Shown here in pieces: positions 60,315-64,000 of a DNA stretch of 64,000 bases. The notes beneath the pieces are model-generated. The model made no database searches and had not been told where the DNA came from. It saw only the letters and a list, made by a program, of their open reading frames with translations. A program made the position numbers and the translations under genes. The first letter of the stretch is position 1; every line of letters begins with the position of its first letter. Origin of the DNA: Cyclina sinensis. Lineage: Eukaryota > Mollusca > Bivalvia > Venerida > Veneridae. The stretch is taken from assembly GCA_012932295.1 (NCBI GenBank), contig JAAONU010000013.1, positions 43,538,627 through 43,602,626 of the forward strand, read 5' to 3'.

Positions 60315-60925
60315 AACAGGGCCCTAGGTCGTTCACCTGTCAACAGTTGCTTAACTATTTGCTAGCGAGAGTAACTGTAGGCAAATGCAGTAACAAATTG
60401 ACTCCAAGCTTGCAGCCAATTTTGACCCTGGTGCCACAATTTAAGTTGCTTTGGTAGAGGTTCACTAGATGATGCTAAATATAAAATAACAATGTTCTAG
60501 GCGTTATACTTTCAGAGAAGAAGATTTTTTTTTACTTTTTACTTCATAACTCTATGTAACAAGTTCAGGCCCTTTCAAGGACTGTAACCCTGGAACCCAT
60601 ACAGTAAAAGTGTTGGTTTAAGAAAGGAACAAAGATCATATGATGATATAGGTTGGGTATGAGATTGGTGAAAATTAAATAATAAATGATTCCTCTATAC
60701 AAAACCAAATAAACAATTTTGGGTCCTTTCTGGGGTCATAACACTTGAACCCAGAGTGGGATATGGCTAGTTCAAGAAAGGAACCGAGATATAATGTTGA
60801 TTTAAGTTATGTGCAAGTTTGGTTAAAATCAAATGATAAATAAAACCTCTTTCGCGCAGACATGAAATTGTTGAAAGAAACTGGACGAACGGACGGACGA
60901 ACGGTGATCACAAAAGCTCACCTTG
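60315..60925. repeat. Interspersed repeat nested in the TIR element
   Basis: Begins 'gggccctaggtcgttcacct' and ends 'ggacgaacggacggacgaac' and 'gatcacaaaagctcacctt'. Related to 51240-52325 by its ends and by 'ggtagaggttcactagat'. It appears nested. Confidence 0.6.
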
Positions 60926-61133
60926 TCATCTCTTTGTGATAAATTACACGAGTTATAAGTGTTAAGTGTTAACTCTCAAGTCGAAAGTCTTAAGTTGTAA
61001 GTCGTAATTATTAAGTAGTAAGTTAAAAGTTTTGAGTACTAAATGTCCCTCCAGCGTTTCCGTACATGGGCGTAATGTCTTGTGTATTTTTTCTTTACTA
61101 AATCTAGTCGTTTCCTGTTCTGTTATGTCAAGC

Positions 61134-61191
61134 TTTGTCTTGTCTTGTCTTGTGTCTTGCGTCTTGTCTGGTCTGGTCTGGTCTTGTCTTG
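61134..61191. repeat. (TCTTG/TCTGG)n microsatellite
   Basis: About ten pentanucleotide units of TCTTG with an internal TCTGG run, just outside the TIR element. Confidence 0.85.
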
Positions 61192-61384
61192 GTTATCGTT
61201 TCCATTAAGTTCAGATATGTACGCAAAATCTTGTGACCACTGGCCTTGATTTTAAACGTTTTACAACCTGTTGTACTGTATGATTCCAGATAAGGCTGTC
61301 TGTTCTCGACGATCAAACCTTGATATAGGTTTGAAGATCATGTCTACAAAACGTTTACAACATTGTGGAGATAGTGTTTCTCTT

Positions 61385-62515
61385 TTTAATTATACAAGAG
61401 GGCTAAAAAGGCAAGTACCATCAGAGCAAAAAAGAAAGAACTAAACAAGCGGTAATATTTTAACAAAATTAGTGACGTTCACTAGGCAATGCTCCAAATC
61501 AAATTTCAGAAGTCTCAGCCATATTTAAAAGATTTTCTTATATATTTCTATGTAAAACGTGTGGTCCACATTTTCACTAGAGTGTCGTAATTTGAACAAA
61601 CTTGATACAATACCACCAGATAATTCTACAGACCATATTTCAGAAGTCTCTTCTTTGCAGTTTCTGACAGGATTTTAGAAGCGTTTCTCTATATACGAGT
61701 AAATCATTGCATATCATCTGACTCCCTTGGCAGAGCCAGTTATGACCCCAGGGGCAAAAGCTGAACATTCTTAGTAGAGATCTAATAGACAATGCGTTGC
61801 GCAAAATTTGCGAAGGCCTTATGGTTTCACACAAGAAGAATTTAAAAAGTTTTCTTCAATATTTCTATGTACAACATGAGACACCTCCGGCGAGGTAATT
61901 GTCACTTAATTTAACCAACTTGGTAGAGGTCTGCTAGATAATTCTACACATCAAATTGCAAATATCTCATCCTAACGTTTTCTGACAAGAAGATTTTTTA
62001 AAGAGTTTCCCTATATAAGTTAATATAAAACATCTCCCCCTTACTCCACTTGGCAGAGCCAAAATTTGACCCCAGGGACAAAGTTTAACACTTTTGGTAG
62101 GGGTCCACTAAACAATGCTTCATGTCCAATTCTAAACTCTATGCGTTGTGGTTTCAGACGAGAAGAAACAAAATGAGTTTTTTCTATATTTCGATGCAAA
62201 AATATGACCGCTCTGGTGAGACCAATAGTGAATCCAGGGACATTATTTCAACAAACTTGTTAGAGGTCTACTAGATACTGCTACACACCAAATTTCAAAC
62301 CTTTTGCCTCGTAGTTTTAGACAAGAAGATTTTTAAAGTTCTTTTTTCTTGTTGCCATAGCAACCAGAGTTCTGCATGGAATAGAATTCTTGGATCAAAT
62401 TTGGTAGAGCTTCGTGCAAGAAATATTTCTGCAAATTTAATCAACTTTCGCCTTCTGGTTTTGTCTAAAGAAGAAAGTTGACGGCGCACGACGCACGATT
62501 TACGATGCATAGAAG
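61385..62515. repeat. Interspersed repeat related to 51240-52325
   Basis: Four units of about 250 bp with 'tagaggtctactagata', 'tgctacacaccaaattt', 'acaagaagattttt' and 'agagccag..tgacccca'. It ends 'ttgccatagcaaccagagt', 'tctgcatggaatagaattct' and 'gacggcgcacgacgcacg'. Same orientation as the 51-52 kb block. Confidence 0.65.
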
Positions 62516-64000
62516 AAGCACGACGGACTCGTATCTATTATGACCTTTGATATGTTTTCGGATTCGGTTCTCGGGATGGACAGGCTGTAAAGTTGGTTCT
62601 TCACGGGAACTAACGTATACTACAGCGATGGCTTGTTCTGATATAGGAATCTGTCTTTTTTTTGTACGAATTATTCCAGTGGTGTGCCAGTTGTTGGCGG
62701 GCAGCTGACTAAAACTTCCCCGCTAAAGTTTAAAAGGCACAGCGACCACTTTTTAACAGCTTTTGTAAAACCCCTATCTATTTTGCCTACTGGAAGAAAA
62801 AAACATAACCGCTTAGTTACAATATTCTAGTAACAAAAATGACCTTGAACTTTAGAGAGTAATTTGTTTGTGTTTTGTTCTTTTTTCCACATATATTTCA
62901 TTGGTATTGAAATTTTCCGAACGGCGGAAACTTTTGATCGATAACTAATGGCCCTTAAGTGAATGGAGAGAGACGTAGACAACACTAATCGGAGAGTTAC
63001 TCGTGTTATATATATATACATATACATATATATAAGTTTTACCAATTCGAGAGATATTAATAAACAAAAAGGTCACTCAAAAAGGTCACTCTTAAGAGAA
63101 TGACGGAAAAAATAATTAGTGGTTTATTAGTGCCTTTACAAAAGTACTCTTGAAATACATTATGTATTCGTAAGGGGCTACAAACAATATCATTTCAACT
63201 GACATCAAAATTACTAATAAAACTATATAAAGTAATAGTCTGGAATTTGACTTAAATGTAAATAAGTACACAGACATAAGTAATTTAGAATTTCCAAAAA
63301 TAAAGATAATAATACAGATCTGTGAATTTTAACAACTTAAAACCAAATACGTCTAACAAAAGTCTCCAGACTAAGGTCTTCTGTGTTGCCAAAAGAAAAC
63401 GAAGCATTTGTACACACGTATCTGTTTTTGTCCGTGGAGAGATTGATGGCTTTCAGAAATCTCCGATATTTTCTGGTTCTCTCTCCCCTCTCGTGAATTT
63501 AGAATGGTTCGCTAATTGAAGGTTTGAGTACAGACTGGGAACTATCGATTTCTTTCCAATCTTGGAAATGGTGAAAGTCACATACAGCATCAGTTATATC
63601 GGGGAAAATAGAACTCTGAACGTGCATGTTATTTCCTCTAACGTGTTTTCGTGTACAAGTTACGGATACAATCAGGGTTTATTGTACGGAGAATTAATAT
63701 AGTGTGTACATAAATGCGTGTCGATTTTGTGTTTAAAGTCATGCATCAAATGATATGACCATTGTCATGGCTACAGATGAGATACAGGCTGGTAATAGAC
63801 TGCACAATATTTTTCATGTAATTATACACATGATAATGATCACAGTGGGAAGTCGTCATAAGTAAAATGGAACTAGACAGGATATATGATACTGACACAA
63901 TATGTAAAATGTCATCAAATATTAGCTTCGTAAATTTGAATTATCAGCATATTTTTTTTAAATAAAAAATTACTAGCTCTTAAAGTGAACGGCAAAATTT
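62516..64000. other. No gene recognised
   Basis: AT-rich. A TA/CA-type microsatellite (TATATATATACATATACATA and on) lies at 63007-63034. ORFs up to 72 codons have no recognisable content. Confidence 0.45.

Larger units (their letters stand above)
59391..61062. mobile_element. 1.67-kb inverted-repeat DNA element flanked by TA
   Basis: The ends are long inverted repeats starting CGGAAACGCTGGAGGGACAT (59391) and ending ATGTCCCTCCAGCGTTTCCG (61062). The match continues imperfectly for roughly 85 bases (gacttacgacttttaactta... against ...taagttaaaagtttt). Both sides are flanked by TA (59389-59390 and 61063-61064), the target duplication expected of Tc1/mariner-type insertions. Inside are many 'aacacttaac', 'aggacttat' and 'aacttaa' words (60060-60290), a tRNA-like segment (59476-59606) and a further interspersed repeat (60315-60925). 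No transposase ORF is present, so it is non-autonomous. Confidence 0.75.

Overview
This window looks like nuclear DNA of a mollusc, most likely a bivalve. It is AT-rich, has intron-split genes with GT-AG junctions, and is packed with interspersed repeats of the 'cataactctgcc...ggacggacgg' type, tRNA-derived SINEs, a Tx1/L1-type LINE and very long minisatellites. The encoded proteins (CCP/apple/mucin membrane proteins, Roc-COR-Death proteins, an orphan 2A peptide) are typical of lophotrochozoan innate-recognition gene families. The taxon is inferred from this content, not proven.

Layout. (1) 1-3430: a decayed LINE with endonuclease and reverse transcriptase remnants, split by a 75-bp palindromic MITE that has a clean 9-bp target duplication. 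(2) 4229-4492: a small ORF ending in a textbook 2A 'stop-carry-on' motif. (3) 4870-13462 and 13874-23238: a direct segmental duplication. Each copy carries a four-exon minus-strand gene for a secreted-face, single-pass membrane protein: signal peptide plus cysteine-rich domain, apple/PAN-like domain, three CCP/sushi modules, and a Ser/Thr mucin stalk with TM and tail. All exon junctions are phase 1, so the model is coherent. Copy 1 is broken in exon 1 and copy 2 is broken in the CCP exon. (4) 25066-30210: a 5.1-kb array of about 26-bp units in three sequence domains. (5) 33.1-34.3 kb: a SINE and a TIR element.

(6) 34986-37346 (plus) and 40035-45103 (minus) form a convergent pair built on the same trypsin-fold module. 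The plus gene is the module alone. The minus gene is module - Roc GTPase - COR - Death domain, a ROCO-type signalling protein. Both modules are split by a phase-1 intron at the same place, and in both the catalytic serine is replaced (Ala and Glu), so they look like pseudoproteases used for binding or sensing. The big Roc-COR-Death exon carries three one-base frameshifts, all in the +1 direction.

(7) 45425-50985: a 5.5-kb array of 32-bp units with higher-order duplications of 55 and 43 units, probably inside the first intron of the ROCO gene. Its candidate first exon is at 59095-59107. (8) 51-63 kb: SINE copies, a 22-bp minisatellite, G-rich repeats, a 1.67-kb TA-flanked inverted-repeat element and further interspersed repeats, with no other gene I can support.

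All comparisons were made by eye. Identities are qualitative, and frameshifts could be assembly errors.
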